Source: Synechococcus sp. CS-1325
GTDB lineage: Bacteria > Cyanobacteriota > Cyanobacteriia > PCC-6307 > Cyanobiaceae
DNA length: 32,500 nucleotides
Direction of reading: 5' to 3'
Assembly (NCBI GenBank): GCA_025128135.1
Contig: JAHLYW010000007.1
Span: forward strand, 1-32,500
Positions 7,321-18,559 of the stretch are shown here, in pieces. Made by a program: the position numbers and the translations under genes. Positions within the stretch are counted from its first letter, which is position 1. Each line of letters starts with the position of its first letter. The notes beneath the pieces are model-generated. The model was not told the DNA's origin, ran no database searches, and saw only the letters and a program-made list of their open reading frames with translations.

Positions 7321-8231
7321 GCCAGTGGCCGGTCCACCCACTCCCAGAAGTCCCAGCCGGGAGCGAACAGATCGATCGGCATGGCCTCCCCCCGTGCCCA
7401 GGCCCGCCAGAACGCCACCGGATCCAGCTCACCCCGCGCTGACCTGGCCACCGCATTGAGCGGGATGCCGAGCTGCCAGGAGATGATCGCCGGCAGCACA
7501 TGGCCGGAGATCGGATGCACCGGGTGCATCGCGGCGGTGAAGGTGGACACCAGGATTTCGCCATGGGGTGTGGTGTCGTACCCGGCAAGCACGTGGCAGG
7601 TGTCGTGGGGGGTGGTGAAGCGTTCGTTGAGGGCCCCCGGCTCCCCCGGCATGGCGTAGCCGTTGCGCTGGAAGTGGTCGTGGAAGGCGCGTCCGAGCCG
7701 GTCGCTCGGCAGGCTGGCCAGGGCCCGATAACGGGCGGCCAGCTGCTGATCCGCCCCCTCCCCCCCATAGGGCAGCAGCCAGGCCGCCACATCCTGCTCC
7801 GGGGGCCATGGCGATCCGGTCAGCGAGCTCATGTTGTCGCGCACCATGTGCGCCACCGCCTCCTGGAGCTGGCCCCGGGCCACGGCGGCGATCTCCTCGA
7901 TCGAGCTCGACCGGATGTCGAGCGCGGCGGCGTAGGCGAGCACGCGGCTGATCCGGGCCGGATCGAGCTGGTCACCCAGGAAGGCCATCACCGTGAGGAA
8001 CCGGATCGCCTCCTGACGCAGGGCCCCCGTGCCCAGGGCAGCGGCCAGCTGGGCCGGGCCGGTGGCCGGCAGCTGGTTCAGCCCTTCGTGCTCCGGCAGC
8101 TGGAAGATCCAGTGGCCGGCCGCTGCCACCGCTGCCGCGGCGGCCGGCGGCGGCTCACCACCACCGGCGCCCACATCCGCCATCGCGGCGAGGATGGCGA
8201 GGGCTTCGGCCCGGCTGCTGGCGATCCGCAT
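7269..8231 (-). CDS. Coq4-like protein with N-terminal TerB-like helical region
   Basis: This is a 320-residue protein. Residues 209-225 read HDTCH-x11-E, which matches exactly the HDxxH-x11-E zinc motif of Coq4, the scaffold/decarboxylase of ubiquinone synthesis. After it come FTAAMHPVHPISGHVLPAI and a C-terminal WDFWEWVDRPLAQLRTAW, also Coq4-like. Residues about 50-130 (LRQEAIRFLTVMAFLGDQLDPARISRVLAYAAAL) look like a TerB-type helical bundle. Cyanobacteria make plastoquinone, not ubiquinone, so the real substrate or partner is unclear. The gene starts five bases after the acs stop codon, so it is almost certainly co-transcribed with acs. Confidence 0.72.
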   Translation of the reverse strand: MRIASSRAEALAILAAMADVGAGGGEPPPAAAAAVAAAGHWIFQLPEHEGLNQLPATGPAQLAAALGTGALRQEAIRFLTVMAFLGDQLDPARISRVLAYAAALDIRSSSIEEIAAVARGQLQEAVAHMVRDNMSSLTGSPWPPEQDVAAWLLPYGGEGADQQLAARYRALASLPSDRLGRAFHDHFQRNGYAMPGEPGALNERFTTPHDTCHVLAGYDTTPHGEILVSTFTAAMHPVHPISGHVLPAIISWQLGIPLNAVARSARGELDPVAFWRAWARGEAMPIDLFAPGWDFWEWVDRPLAQLRTAWLGEPSHQSSS

Positions 8232-8236
8232 CCCCG

Positions 8237-10201
8237 TCAGACCCGCAGGGCATCGAGCACGGAGCGGTCTTCCAGGGTGCTGGTGTCGCCGCTCACCTCT
8301 TCGCCTGCCGCCAGGGCGCGCAGGATGCGGCGCATGATCTTGCCGCTGCGGGTTTTCGGCAGGGCATCGGTGAAGCGGATCTCGTCGGGACGGGCGATCG
8401 GGCCGATCTCAATGCCCACATGCTTCTTCAGGGCGGCGATCAGGGCGTCGTCGCCGCTGGTGCCGGCATCGAGTGTGACGAAGGCCACGATCGCTTCGCC
8501 CTTGAGGTCGTCGGGCCGGCCCACCACGGCGGCCTCGGCGACGGCCGGGTGGCTCACCAGGGCGGATTCAATCTCCATGCTGCCGAGCCGGTGGCCCGAC
8601 ACGCTGATCACGTCGTCGACCCGGCCCATCACCCAGAAGTAGCCATCGGCATCGCGGCGGGCCCCATCGCCGGCGAAGTAGAGCCAGCTGCCGTCGGCCG
8701 GGCGGATTTCCTCCCAGTAGCTCTTGCGGAAGCGCTCCGGATCGCCATGCACGTTGCGCATCATCCCCGGCCAGGGCCGCCGGATGGCGAGGTAGCCCCC
8801 CTGGTCGGCGGCCTGGGAGCTGCCGTCATGGTCGACCACGTCAGCGGCGATGCCCGGCAGGGGCAGGGTGGCCGATCCCGGTTTGGTGGGGGTGGCGCCG
8901 GGCAGGGGACTGATCATCACGCCGCCGGTTTCGGTCTGCCACCAGGTGTCGACCACCGGGCAGCGGCCAGCGCCGATCACCTCCCGGTACCACATCCAGG
9001 CCTCGGGATTGATCGGCTCCCCCACCGTGCCGAGGATGCGCAGCGAGCTCATGTCGTGGTGGTCGGGCACCTCGCGGCCGTTCTTCATGAAGGCCCGGAT
9101 CGCCGTGGGGGCGGTGTAGAAGATGCTCACCTTGTGCTTCTCGATCACCTCCCAGAAGGCGCCTGGTTTGGAGGCCCGCGGCGCGCCTTCGTACATCACC
9201 GTGGTGGCGCCGGCCGAGAGCGGGCCGTACACGATGTAGCTGTGGCCGGTGATCCAGCCGACGTCGGCGGTGCACCAGTGGATGTCGTCCTCACGGATGT
9301 CGAAGATCCACTGAAACGTGAGCTGGGCCCAGAGGTTGTAGCCGGCGGTGCTGTGCACCACCCCTTTGGGTTTGCCGGTGGAGCCGGAGGTGTAGAGCAC
9401 GAACAGGCGGTCTTCGCTGGCCATGGGCTCGGCCTTGTGCTCGGCGCTGGCGGGATCCACCCGTTCGTGCCACCAGTGGTCGCGGCCCGCCGTCATCGCG
9501 GTGGGCTCGCCGGTGCGCTTCACCACCAGCACATGCTCCACCGTGGGGCAGCCCTCGGCCAGGGCCTGGTCCACCGCCGGCTTGAGCGCCACCGCCTTGT
9601 CTTTGCGGAAGCCCCCATCGGCGGTGATCACCGCCTTGACCTGGCCATCGATCAGCCGATCCCGCAGGGCCTCGGCCGAGAAGCCACCGAACACCACCGA
9701 ATGGGGCGCGCCGATGCGGGCACAGGCCAGCATGGCGATGGCCGCTTCCGGCACCATCGGCATGTAGAGCGCCACCAGATCGCCTTTGCCGATGCCGAGC
9801 TCCAGCAGGGCATTGGCGGCCCTGCAGACCTCGGCGTGCAGCTCGGTGTAGGTGTAGCGGCGCCCGTCGCCCGGTTCCCCCTCCCAGATCAGGGCGGTCT
9901 TGTGGGCACGTGGACCGTTCAGGTGCCGGTCGAGGCAGTTGTAAGCCACGTTGGTGGTGCCCCCCTCGAACCAGCGGGCAAAGGGAGCCCCGCTCCAATC
10001 GAGCACGGTGTGGAAGGGCTCGAACCAGTGCAGGCTCTGGCGGGCCTGCTCGCCCCAGAAGCCGTCCGGGTCGGTGTCGGCCTGCTGGACCAGGGCGCGG
10101 TAGGCGTCCAGGCTGCCGATGCGGGCGGTGGCGGCGAGGGCGGCGGGGGGCTCGAACACCCGGTCCTCCTGCAGCACCGATTCGATCGTGTCCTGGCTCA
10201 T
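8237..10201 (-). CDS. acs: Acetyl-CoA synthetase (AMP-forming)
   Basis: The 654-residue ligase makes acetyl-CoA from acetate, ATP and CoA through acetyl-AMP. Features in order are the N-terminal [20 protein letters not shown], the P-loop-like [79 protein letters not shown] (hinge), and the C-terminal [12 protein letters not shown]621 in that last motif is the residue acetylated in other Acs enzymes to switch them off. The ATG at 10201 gives the normal family length. It is divergent from the HAD gene with only 48 bases between starts and leads an operon with the Coq4-like gene. Confidence 0.96.
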   Translation of the reverse strand: MSQDTIESVLQEDRVFEPPAALAATARIGSLDAYRALVQQADTDPDGFWGEQARQSLHWFEPFHTVLDWSGAPFARWFEGGTTNVAYNCLDRHLNGPRAHKTALIWEGEPGDGRRYTYTELHAEVCRAANALLELGIGKGDLVALYMPMVPEAAIAMLACARIGAPHSVVFGGFSAEALRDRLIDGQVKAVITADGGFRKDKAVALKPAVDQALAEGCPTVEHVLVVKRTGEPTAMTAGRDHWWHERVDPASAEHKAEPMASEDRLFVLYTSGSTGKPKGVVHSTAGYNLWAQLTFQWIFDIREDDIHWCTADVGWITGHSYIVYGPLSAGATTVMYEGAPRASKPGAFWEVIEKHKVSIFYTAPTAIRAFMKNGREVPDHHDMSSLRILGTVGEPINPEAWMWYREVIGAGRCPVVDTWWQTETGGVMISPLPGATPTKPGSATLPLPGIAADVVDHDGSSQAADQGGYLAIRRPWPGMMRNVHGDPERFRKSYWEEIRPADGSWLYFAGDGARRDADGYFWVMGRVDDVISVSGHRLGSMEIESALVSHPAVAEAAVVGRPDDLKGEAIVAFVTLDAGTSGDDALIAALKKHVGIEIGPIARPDEIRFTDALPKTRSGKIMRRILRALAAGEEVSGDTSTLEDRSVLDALRV

Positions 10202-10249
10202 CGCGGCGGCAGGGAGGCGGCCCCCATTGTGGACTGAGAGGATGCCGCC

Positions 10250-10900
10250 ATGACCCGCCCAGCCGCCTGTCTGTTCGATCTCGATGGCCTCCTGCTGGAC
10301 ACCGAGCCTCTGCACGGCCTGGCCTGGCGCCAGGCCGCGGCCCAGTTCGGCCTGGCCCTGAATGAGGCCCAGCTGCTGGGGCTGCGGGGCCGGCGGCGGC
10401 TCGACAACGCCCACCAGGTGATCGCCTGGATCGAGGCGACAGGGGCGGCGGGCCCGGGTGTCGACCAGCTGCTGGCGGTTCAGCAACCGATCGCGCGTCG
10501 CCTGTTGCCGTCAGCGCCGGCGATGGAGGGGGCGCCCGAGCTGCTGGCCCGGTGCCGCGAGCTGGCGATCCCGATGGCGCTGGTCACCAGCAGCAGCCGT
10601 GAGGCCGTTGCCGTGAAGAGTGCTCCCCATCCCTGGCTTGCGTTGCTGGATCTGCGGGTCTACGGCGACGATCCGGGTGTTTCCAGCGGTAAGCCCTCGC
10701 CTGACGGCTTTCAGCTGGCCGCCCGCCGGCTTGGCGTCGAACCTGAAGCCTGCTGGGCGTTCGAAGATTCCCACGCCGGCACGGCGGCGGCCCTGGCGGC
10801 CGGCTGCACGGTGCTGGTGCTTCTGCCGGCGGGGGTGGGCAGCGAAAGCTACCCGCCGCAGGTGCGCTGCCTGCGCTCCCTAAGGGAGGTGGAACTTTGA
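10250..10900 (+). CDS. HAD-superfamily phosphatase, beta-phosphoglucomutase-like
   Basis: This 216-residue protein has the HAD motifs. Motif I is [16 protein letters not shown] with nucleophile D10 and acid D12. Motif II is [11 protein letters not shown], and motif III/IV is [41 protein letters not shown]. The cap domain sits between motifs I and II, as in subfamily I (beta-PGM and phosphoglycolate phosphatase relatives). The substrate is not decided by these motifs. The stop lies 89 bases before hoxE on the same strand, but the gap is large enough for a separate hox promoter. Confidence 0.85.
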   Translation: MTRPAACLFDLDGLLLDTEPLHGLAWRQAAAQFGLALNEAQLLGLRGRRRLDNAHQVIAWIEATGAAGPGVDQLLAVQQPIARRLLPSAPAMEGAPELLARCRELAIPMALVTSSSREAVAVKSAPHPWLALLDLRVYGDDPGVSSGKPSPDGFQLAARRLGVEPEACWAFEDSHAGTAAALAAGCTVLVLLPAGVGSESYPPQVRCLRSLREVEL

Positions 10901-10989
10901 GCCGGTGAAACGCTAAGACGAAGAAATACCCCGGCTTCCTCCCCAGCCCCTTTTGCTGCCTACGTTGAATCCGAGGCTGCGACAACGCC
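10901..10989 (+). promoter_or_regulatory. Leader/promoter region of the hox operon
   Basis: This is the only long gap before the seven tightly packed hox/hyp genes, so their promoter should lie here or in the HAD gene. A TACGTT at 10961-10966 could be a -10 element, but no convincing -35 is visible. LexA and AbrB-type factors control hox operons in other cyanobacteria; I see no clear site for either. The call rests mainly on position. Confidence 0.35.
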
Positions 10990-11489
10990 ATGCCCACGGC
11001 CACGTTCCACAACTCAGATCAGCTGGCCGCGGCAGCTCAGCCCTTCGAAGCCCTGCAGCCGATCCTGCTGCGGCATCACCGCAGCCCCGACAGCCTGATC
11101 GAGATTCTCAACCAGGCCCAGCAGTTTTACGGCTACCTCAGCGTTGAGCTGCTGCGCCACGTGGCCCGCAGCCTGGCGCTACCGGACAGCCAGGTGTTCG
11201 GGACGGCCACTTTTTATCACCTTTTCCGCTTCCAGCCGCCGGCGCGGCACAGCTGTGTGGTGTGCACCGGCACGGCCTGTGAGGTCAACGGCGCGGCGCA
11301 GCTGGTGGCTGCCCTGGAGGGCGCGCTGCGGATATCTCTCGGCGCCCGGCGCAGCGACGGGTTCGTGAGCCTGGGGGCGGTGCGCTGCCTGGGCACCTGC
11401 AGTGCCGCGCCGGTGCTGGTGATCGATGGGGTGGTGATGAAGCACCAGAGCGCGGCCAGCGCGCTGGCCACGGTGCGGGAGCTGGCGCC

Positions 11490-11493
<4 letters not shown>
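10990..11493 (+). CDS. hoxE: Bidirectional [NiFe] hydrogenase, diaphorase subunit HoxE
   Basis: This 167-residue [2Fe-2S] protein is related to NuoE. The helical N-terminus contains SPDSLIEILNQAQQFYGYLS, and the thioredoxin-like C-terminus binds the cluster through C92 and C97 (CTGTAC) and C133 and C137 (CLGTC). In the pentameric HoxEFUYH enzyme it sits with HoxF and HoxU in the electron-entry module facing NAD(P)H, ferredoxin or flavodoxin. The stop codon overlaps the hoxF ATG by four bases (ATGA at 11490-11493). Confidence 0.93.
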
Positions 11494-13132
<1,639 letters not shown>

Positions 13133-13136
<4 letters not shown>

Positions 13137-13849
13137 GCGTCTGCACGCTCACGATCGACGGGCATGCCGTGGCGATGGCCGCCGGCGCCAACGTGCTGCA
13201 GGCGGCGCGAGAGGCGGGGATCAGGATCCCCACGCTCTGCGACCTGGAAGGGCTGAGCCCAGTGGCGGCCTGCCGCCTCTGCCTGGTGGAGATCGCCGGC
13301 AGCGACAAGCTGCAGCCCGCCTGCATGACCGCCGTGGCGGAAGGGCTGGAGGTGCACACCGCTACGCCTCGGCTGCGCGACTACCGGCGCACGGTGGTGG
13401 AGATGCTGTTCACCGAGGGCAACCATGTCTGCGCGGTGTGCGTGGCCAACGGCCACTGCGAGCTGCAGGACCGCGCCGTGGAGGTGGGCATGGACCACTC
13501 CCGGCTTCCCTACCGCCATCCGCAGCGCTCGGTGGATCTCTCCCACCATTGCTTCGGGCTCGACCACAACCGCTGCATCCTCTGCACCCGCTGCGTGCGT
13601 GTCTGCGACGAGGTGGAGGGAGCCCATGTATGGGACGTGGGCTGGCGGGGCGAGCACTGCCGGATCATCGCCGGGCTCGATCAGCCCTGGGGGGCGGTGG
13701 ACGCCTGCACCGACTGCGGCAAGTGCGTGATGGTCTGCCCCACCGGCGCCCTGTTCCACAAGGGGGACACCGCGGAGGAGAAGCACGACGATTCGAGCCG
13801 GCTGGTCGACCTGGTGCGGGCCCGCCAGGCGCGGCAGGGTTCGCCATGA
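13133..13849 (+). CDS. hoxU: Bidirectional [NiFe] hydrogenase, electron-transfer subunit HoxU
   Basis: The 238-residue iron-sulfur protein resembles the NuoG N-terminus. The [2Fe-2S] ligands are C36, C47, C50 and C64. A His-Cys3 [4Fe-4S] site is H98, C100, C103 and C109. Two ferredoxin-type clusters follow, with C148-C151-C154-C158 and C192-C195-C198-C202. All ligands are present, so the wire from HoxF to HoxY looks intact. Its ATG overlaps the hoxF stop (ATGA) and its stop overlaps the hoxY ATG. Confidence 0.96.
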
Positions 13850-14418
13850 GTGCTCCGGAGTCCAGCACCGCCGGCAAGCTCCGCCTCGCCACCGTCTGGC
13901 TGACGGGCTGCTCCGGCTGCCACATGTCGTTTCTCGATCTCGACGAGTGGCTGATCGAGCTGGCCGATCAGGTGGATGTGGTGTTTTCGCCGATCGCCTC
14001 CGACGTGAAGACCTATCCCGAGCACGTGGATGTGGCCCTGGTGGAGGGGGGTGTGGGCACCAGCGACAACCTGGCGCTGATCCGGCAGGTGCGCCAGCGC
14101 ACGCGCCTGCTGGTGGCGTTCGGCGACTGCGCCATCACCGCCAATGTGCCGGGGATGCGCAACCGGCTGCAGGGTCCTGAGCCGGTGCTTCGCCGCGCCT
14201 ACCTGGAGCTGGCCGATGGCTCGGCCCAGTTGCCGCTGGCGCCGGGGATCGTGCCGGAGCTGCTGGAGGGGGTGATCCCCGTGCATGAGCTGGTGCCGGT
14301 GGATCTGTTTCTGCCCGGCTGCCCGCCACCGGCTGCGCGGATCCGCGCCGTGCTGGAGGCGCTGCTGCGCGGCGAAGCGCCGCTGATGGAGGGAGCGGAG
14401 ATGATCCGTTTCGGCTGA
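13846..14418 (+). CDS. hoxY: Bidirectional [NiFe] hydrogenase small subunit HoxY
   Basis: This 190-residue small subunit carries the proximal [4Fe-4S] cluster through C22 and C25 (TGCSGC), C95 (FGDCA) and C159 (PGCPP). It is short compared with membrane-bound hydrogenase small subunits and lacks a Tat signal and the medial and distal clusters, as expected for a cytoplasmic HoxY. It pairs with HoxH. The start ATG at 13846 overlaps the hoxU TGA. Only three bases separate its stop from hoxH. Confidence 0.94.
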   Translation: MSAPESSTAGKLRLATVWLTGCSGCHMSFLDLDEWLIELADQVDVVFSPIASDVKTYPEHVDVALVEGGVGTSDNLALIRQVRQRTRLLVAFGDCAITANVPGMRNRLQGPEPVLRRAYLELADGSAQLPLAPGIVPELLEGVIPVHELVPVDLFLPGCPPPAARIRAVLEALLRGEAPLMEGAEMIRFG

Positions 14419-14421
14419 GCG

Positions 14422-15873
14422 ATGGCCCGCACGATCCTGATCGATCCGGTCACCCGCATCGAAGGCCACGCCAAGATCACCATCCACCTGGGCGAGACCG
14501 GCGCCGTCGAGGGCGCCCGCTTCCATGTGGCGGAGTTCCGCGGTTTCGAGGCCTTCTGCGTGGGGCGGCCGTTCAGCGAGATGCCGGCGATCACGGCGCG
14601 GATCTGCGGCATCTGCCCGGTGAGCCACCTGCTGGCGTCGGCGAAGGCTGGCGACCAGCTGCTGGCGGTGGCGATTCCGCCGGCTGCCGAGCGGCTGCGG
14701 CGGCTGATGAATCTGGCCCAGATCATCCAGTCCCACGCGCTGTCGTTCTTTCACCTCAGCAGCCCCGATTTCCTGCTGGGCTGGGACAGCGATCCGGCCA
14801 AGCGCAACATCTTCGGGCTGATCGCCGCCGACCCGGAGCTTGCCCGCGGTGGCATCCGCCTACGTCAGTTTGGCCAGGAGCTGATCGAGCGGCTGGGGGG
14901 CCGCAAGATCCACCCCGCCTGGGCGGTGCCGGGCGGGGTGCGCAGCCCGCTGGATCCCGCCGACCGCGCCGCGATCCAGGCGCGCCTGCCGGAAGCGTTC
15001 TCCACCACCGGCACCGCGCTGGAGCTGTTCAAGGGGCTGCTGGATGGCCCCTTGGCGCAGGAGGCGGCCACGTTCGGCTGTTTTCCGTCGCTGTTCATGG
15101 GCCTGGTGGGCGCCGAAGGCCGCTGGGAGCACTACGACGGGCAGCTGCGCCTGATCGACGCCGACGGCGCCGTGCTGGCGGGTGCCCTGCCACAGCAAAG
15201 GATCAACGAGGTGCTGGCGGAGGCGGTGGAACCCTGGACCTACCTGAAATTCCCCTACTACCAGCCGCTCGGCCCCGAGGAGGGCAGCTACCGGGTGGGC
15301 CCGCTGGCCCGCCTGAACGTGTGCGAGCGGATCGGCACGGAGCGGGCCGAGCGCGAACTGCTGGAGCTGCGCCAGCGCGGCGGCCGGGTGGTGAACAGCT
15401 CCTTCCTGTACCACCTGGCCCGGCTGATCGAGATCCTCGCCGCGCTGGAGGCAATCGAGGCCCTGCTTGACGACCCCGGGATCGGCGACACCCACGTGCG
15501 TGCCCACTCGGGGGTGAACGCCTTCGAGGCGGTGGGGGTGAGCGAGGCGCCGCGCGGCACCCTCTTTCACCACTACCGCATTGATGCGAATGGATTGATC
15601 GAGGCGGTGAACCTGATCATCGCCACCGGCCAGAACAACCGGGCGATGAACCGCACGATCACCCAGATCGCCCGCCAGCACATCCAGGCGGGCCCAGGCT
15701 CCGGCCAAGCGGCTCCGGAGATCAGTGAGGGCCTGCTCAACCGGGTGGAGGCGGGCATCCGCTGCTTCGATCCGTGCTTGTCGTGTTCCACCCATGCGGC
15801 TGGCCAGATGCCGCTGCACGTGCAGCTGCTCGATGCTGGCGGCGCCGTGCTGAGCGAGCGTTGGCGACAGTGA
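14422..15873 (+). CDS. hoxH: Bidirectional [NiFe] hydrogenase large subunit HoxH
   Basis: The 483-residue catalytic subunit binds the NiFe(CN)2CO site. The L1 motif is [10 protein letters not shown] at 60-69 (C62, C65) and the C-terminal L2 motif is DPCLSCSTH at 450-458 (C452, C455). The 25 residues after H458 ([16 protein letters not shown] and on) are the extension that the maturation protease removes after nickel insertion. The N-terminal [12 protein letters not shown] is the conserved large-subunit start. The enzyme interconverts H2 with protons and electrons from NAD(P)H or ferredoxin, in cyanobacteria under fermentation or at the onset of light. Its TGA overlaps the hoxW GTG. Confidence 0.96.
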   Translation: MARTILIDPVTRIEGHAKITIHLGETGAVEGARFHVAEFRGFEAFCVGRPFSEMPAITARICGICPVSHLLASAKAGDQLLAVAIPPAAERLRRLMNLAQIIQSHALSFFHLSSPDFLLGWDSDPAKRNIFGLIAADPELARGGIRLRQFGQELIERLGGRKIHPAWAVPGGVRSPLDPADRAAIQARLPEAFSTTGTALELFKGLLDGPLAQEAATFGCFPSLFMGLVGAEGRWEHYDGQLRLIDADGAVLAGALPQQRINEVLAEAVEPWTYLKFPYYQPLGPEEGSYRVGPLARLNVCERIGTERAERELLELRQRGGRVVNSSFLYHLARLIEILAALEAIEALLDDPGIGDTHVRAHSGVNAFEAVGVSEAPRGTLFHHYRIDANGLIEAVNLIIATGQNNRAMNRTITQIARQHIQAGPGSGQAAPEISEGLLNRVEAGIRCFDPCLSCSTHAAGQMPLHVQLLDAGGAVLSERWRQ

Positions 15874-16343
15874 ACGGGGTCGATCTGCTGATTGGCTGGG
15901 GCAACGGCCTGCGCCAGGACGACGGCGTCGGGCGCGCCATCGCCGCTGCCGTCGAGGCCTGGGGGCTGGCCAGCCTCGCCGTGATCGAACGAACCCAGCT
16001 CACCCCCGAGCTGGCCCCGCAGCTGGCCGCCGCCCGGCGGGTGCTCTTCGTGGATGCGGACGCCGAGGCGGCGGTGGGCGCAAGCGGCTGGCGGCTGGAG
16101 CCGCTCCTGCCCCCGGCTTCGGGGCCAGCCGAGGTGTTCAGCCACCACGCCAGCGCCGGCGGGCTGTTGCAACTGGCCGAAACCCTCTATGGCCGCCGTC
16201 CGCCGGCCTGGCAGTTGCTGGTGGCGGTCCACGGCTGCGGCTTCGGCACCCGGCTCACGCCCGCCACCCGGGCCTTGCTGCCCGAGGTGCTGGCTGCCGT
16301 ACGCCAGTGGTGTGGATGCATCAGGGGCAATAGCGATGCATGA
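15870..16343 (+). CDS. hoxW: Hydrogenase maturation endopeptidase HoxW
   Basis: The 157-residue protease begins at GTG 15870, which shares GTGA with the hoxH stop. The N-terminal [19 protein letters not shown] is the GxGNxLxxDDGxG signature of the HyaD/HoxW family. [10 protein letters not shown] and the His-containing [20 protein letters not shown] provide further metal-site residues. It clips the C-terminal extension of HoxH once nickel is in place. Being directly behind its substrate fits that job. The last eight bases overlap hypA. Confidence 0.9.
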   Translation: MNGVDLLIGWGNGLRQDDGVGRAIAAAVEAWGLASLAVIERTQLTPELAPQLAAARRVLFVDADAEAAVGASGWRLEPLLPPASGPAEVFSHHASAGGLLQLAETLYGRRPPAWQLLVAVHGCGFGTRLTPATRALLPEVLAAVRQWCGCIRGNSDA

Positions 16344-16677
16344 ACTGGCGCTGATGGAGGAGGTGCTCCGCATCGCCCTGGCGGCGGCGGCGGCGCAGGG
16401 CGCCCGCCGGATTCTCGCCGTGAAGCTCAGCGTTGGACGGCTCTCCGGCGTGAACCCCGGCGCGCTCGCCTTCGCGTTTGAGGTGGTGATGGCGGCGGGG
16501 GCCGCAGCGGGGGCGCAGTTGGAGCTGGAGGTGGTGCCCACCGTGTGCCGATGCGGGGCGTGCGGGAGGCACTTCGAGCCCGTGGATGTGATCTACGCCT
16601 GTCCGGAGTGCGGCTGCCTGTCGGCAGACGTGCTGGCGGGTCGGGAGCTGGAATTGACGGGGCTGGAGGTGAGTTAA
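16336..16677 (+). CDS. hypA: Hydrogenase nickel incorporation protein HypA
   Basis: The 113-residue metallochaperone starts [10 protein letters not shown]; the N-terminal amine and H2 bind nickel in this family. The zinc loop has C73 and C76 (CGAC) and C89 and C92 (CPEC). It delivers nickel to HoxH together with HypB. The ATG at 16336 lies inside the hoxW end (ATGCATGA), so the two are translationally coupled. hypB-F are not in the window and must be elsewhere. Confidence 0.94.
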   Translation: MHELALMEEVLRIALAAAAAQGARRILAVKLSVGRLSGVNPGALAFAFEVVMAAGAAAGAQLELEVVPTVCRCGACGRHFEPVDVIYACPECGCLSADVLAGRELELTGLEVS

Positions 16678-16731
16678 GGGGGGCAGCGGCGAGGCAGACT
16701 CGACAAAGGCCTGTCCACTCCAGGGGCTTGT

Positions 16732-16756
16732 TGAATGGCTGCTTCGAAGCCATTCA
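16732..16756 (+). terminator. Hairpin downstream of the hox operon, weak terminator candidate
   Basis: A perfect 9-bp stem pairs TGAATGGCT (16732-16740) with AGCCATTCA (16748-16756) across a 7-base loop, 54 bases after the hypA stop. No T-tract follows, so intrinsic termination is doubtful. It could be a processing site or a leader element for the next gene. Confidence 0.4.
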
Positions 16757-16790
16757 TGCTCACCGCTTGCCGATCAAAGCTTCCGCCGTC

Positions 16791-17409
16791 ATGGCGACAG
16801 ATAGCAGTGACAACAGTGAGTTCCTGATGTTCGTCTACGGCACCTTGAAGCGGGGCCACGGCAACCACCACTTGCTGGCGGATGAACCCTGCCTGGGGGA
16901 GGCGGAACTGCCGAACGTGGTGCTCCACGACCTGGGGCCCTTCCCGATGGTCGTGCCCGGCATGGGGCTGGTGCGGGGCGAGCTGTACGCCCAGGATGTT
17001 GCCGCTCTGTTCCGGGTCGACCGGCTGGAGGGCTATGCGCCTCTATGACCTTCGGAAGCTGCCTCTGCGCGATGGCCGCAGCGTCTGGGTGTACCTGGGC
17101 CGGCCGCGCCAGGTGCGCCATTTGTCTGCCATCGCCGACGGGTGGTGGCGTGGGCCGACGCCGGGGGCGTTTCTGCAATTGGCCACCCTGCTGGCTTGCG
17201 CCCTCCCCGCGCCATCTTTCGCCCTCGACACCATCGCCAGCTGCAACGCCTGGCGCAACAGCCATGGCACCGCACGCATCCTGCTGGGCAACAGCATCGG
17301 TGCCGCCCACATCCTCACCAAGATGGAGCGACTGCAGGAAAGCCCCGCCGATGCCCCCGTGGCGCTCTTCGGCGAGGGTGATCTGCAGCGGGCCTGCGGC
17401 GGCCGTTAA
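16791..17409 (+). pseudogene. Gamma-glutamylcyclotransferase (AIG2-like), frameshifted
   Basis: From ATG 16791 the frame reads MFVYGTLKRGHGNHHLL, the YGTLKRG substrate loop of GGCT/AIG2-like proteins. VPGMGLVRGELYA and FRVDRLEGY follow, then the frame hits TGA at 17046-17048. Skipping one base at about 17037 restores RLYDLRKLPLRDGRSVWVYLGRP, the expected next strand. The shifted frame stays open to TAA at 17407-17409 and adds about 80 unrecognised residues (LQLATLLACALPAPSF, then HILTKMERLQES). The family forms 5-oxoproline from gamma-glutamyl peptides. As written, the protein would end before half of the fold is complete. A sequencing error is the alternative to real decay. Confidence 0.7.
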
Positions 17410-17538
17410 CCCGCCACCCCCAACGCCACCACCAGGCTCTGGCAGAAGCCGATCACCTGGCCGCCGCCACACCAGGCACGCTGCCACCCGGGCGGCTGCG
17501 GTACCAAGGGGTCTCACTCACCCCAACACCAGCAGCGG

Positions 17539-18285
17539 CTATCGGGCATGGAGGAAGAGCCGCAGTCGCGAGGCGGCGCCCTCCGGATCCGGACGGCGCC
17601 CCCATCCCCGCTGATGGCACACCAGCAGGAAGGCTCCCGCAGCCAAGCTCTCGGGCGCCAGGGCCACCCCCCCCAGCAGCCTGGGCCAGCAGTTCACCCA
17701 CCGCCAGCTTGGCGAACAGGGTGTTCATCCCCCCCACTGGGCAGAGATACCGGCACCAGAAGCGCTTCTCGAAGCGCAGCAGGCAGCTGCTCAGCCAGGC
17801 GCTGTTATCCAGGTTCCACACCGCCTCCCAGAGCAGGATCACCGCGAAGCCGGCCGCCAGCACGGGGGCTGCCCAGTCGTCGCTCTTACATCGGGGCCAG
17901 CACTGCGGTTGCTAGCCCAGTGCCCTCGCCAGCCGCTGCAAGATCTCGCCCCACATCATCAACGGGCAGAAGGAGCACCACAGCCTTCCCACCAGCGGGT
18001 AGGTGAGCAAGATCAGCGGCCATCACCAGGCCCAGAACAGGTTGAGGCCGCCGTTGTGGGCCTGGTCCTGCGGACCGACCCCGAGCCATAGGTTCACCAG
18101 CACGAACACCCAGCTGACCAAACCGAACTGCAGGCCGTTGCAGAGCAGGGGGGAGTGCACCAACTCCCGCAGCGGCGGCTTCCAGCGCCACAGGTCGAAG
18201 CGGGCCCGCTGCAGATGTCGTTCGGGCAGGAGGGCAGGGCGCGCCTCGCGCCACTGACGCATGGCCCGGTCGATCACCACCCCAT
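17539..18285 (-). pseudogene. 4Fe-4S membrane protein of the NapH/NosR/CcoG type, decayed
   Basis: One minus-strand frame reads as a membrane ferredoxin-like protein but has two stops inside. NGLQFGLVSWVFVLVNLWLG and LNLFWAW come before TGA (18023-18025). PLILLTYPLVGRLWCSFCPL and GEILQRLARALG come before TAG (17912-17914). VLAAGFAVILLWEAVWNLDN and RFEKRFWCRYLCPVGGMNTL then follow. The two WC-x3-CP motifs are those of NapH/NosR-type electron-transfer proteins. At an eight-C run (17667-17674) the likely frame shifts, giving ESLAAGAFLLVCHQRGW and a stop at 17539-17541. Two stops plus a shift make real inactivation likely. The 5' boundary is approximate. Confidence 0.7.
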
Positions 18286-18321
18286 CGCTCACCCGGGGCG
18301 GCCGGCTCCAGCCCAGGCCGC

Positions 18322-18558
18322 TGGTATCTCGAGGAGAAGGCGATCCCCTACTGCCTGGTTTCCCTCGACAGGAAGGCGGGCGAGCATCGCCCGCCTTCCT
18401 GGCCATCAATCCCTTCGGCAAGGTGCCGGCTCTGGTGCACGACGGCTTCCAGGGACCCGACGGCCAGCCCCTGAAGCTGTTCGAGAGCGAAACCATTCTG
18501 CAGCACCTCGCCGCGCACCACGGCCACGAATTCGCAGGTGACCCCGCCCGCGTCGCCG
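18322..18558 (+). pseudogene. Glutathione S-transferase N-terminal domain fragment, frameshifted
   Basis: WYLEEKAIPYCLVSLDRKAGEH (18322 onward) continues, after a one-base loss at about 18388, as PAFLAINPFGKVPALVHDGF and ESETILQHLAAHHG. This is the thioredoxin-like half of a GST, with the cis-Pro motif KVPAL and the glutathione-contact ESETI. The start of the domain and the whole helical C-terminal domain are missing. The frameshift falls inside a perfect palindrome. It abuts, tail to tail, a CBS fragment on the other strand. Confidence 0.7.
18370..18400. repeat. Perfect 14-bp inverted repeat with 3-base loop
   Basis: AGGAAGGCGGGCGA (18370-18383) is the exact reverse complement of TCGCCCGCCTTCCT (18387-18400), with loop GCA. 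It lies in the coding sequence of the GST fragment exactly where the reading frame is lost. No T-run follows, so it is not a normal terminator. Confidence 0.9.
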
Positions 18559-18559
18559 C

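Noticed and set aside
8420..10237. 605-codon plus-strand open frame opposite acs
   Set aside because: Antisense shadow of acetyl-CoA synthetase; His/Gly/Val-rich without family features.
18370..18400. Intrinsic terminator
   Set aside because: No T-run on either side and it lies inside a coding remnant.
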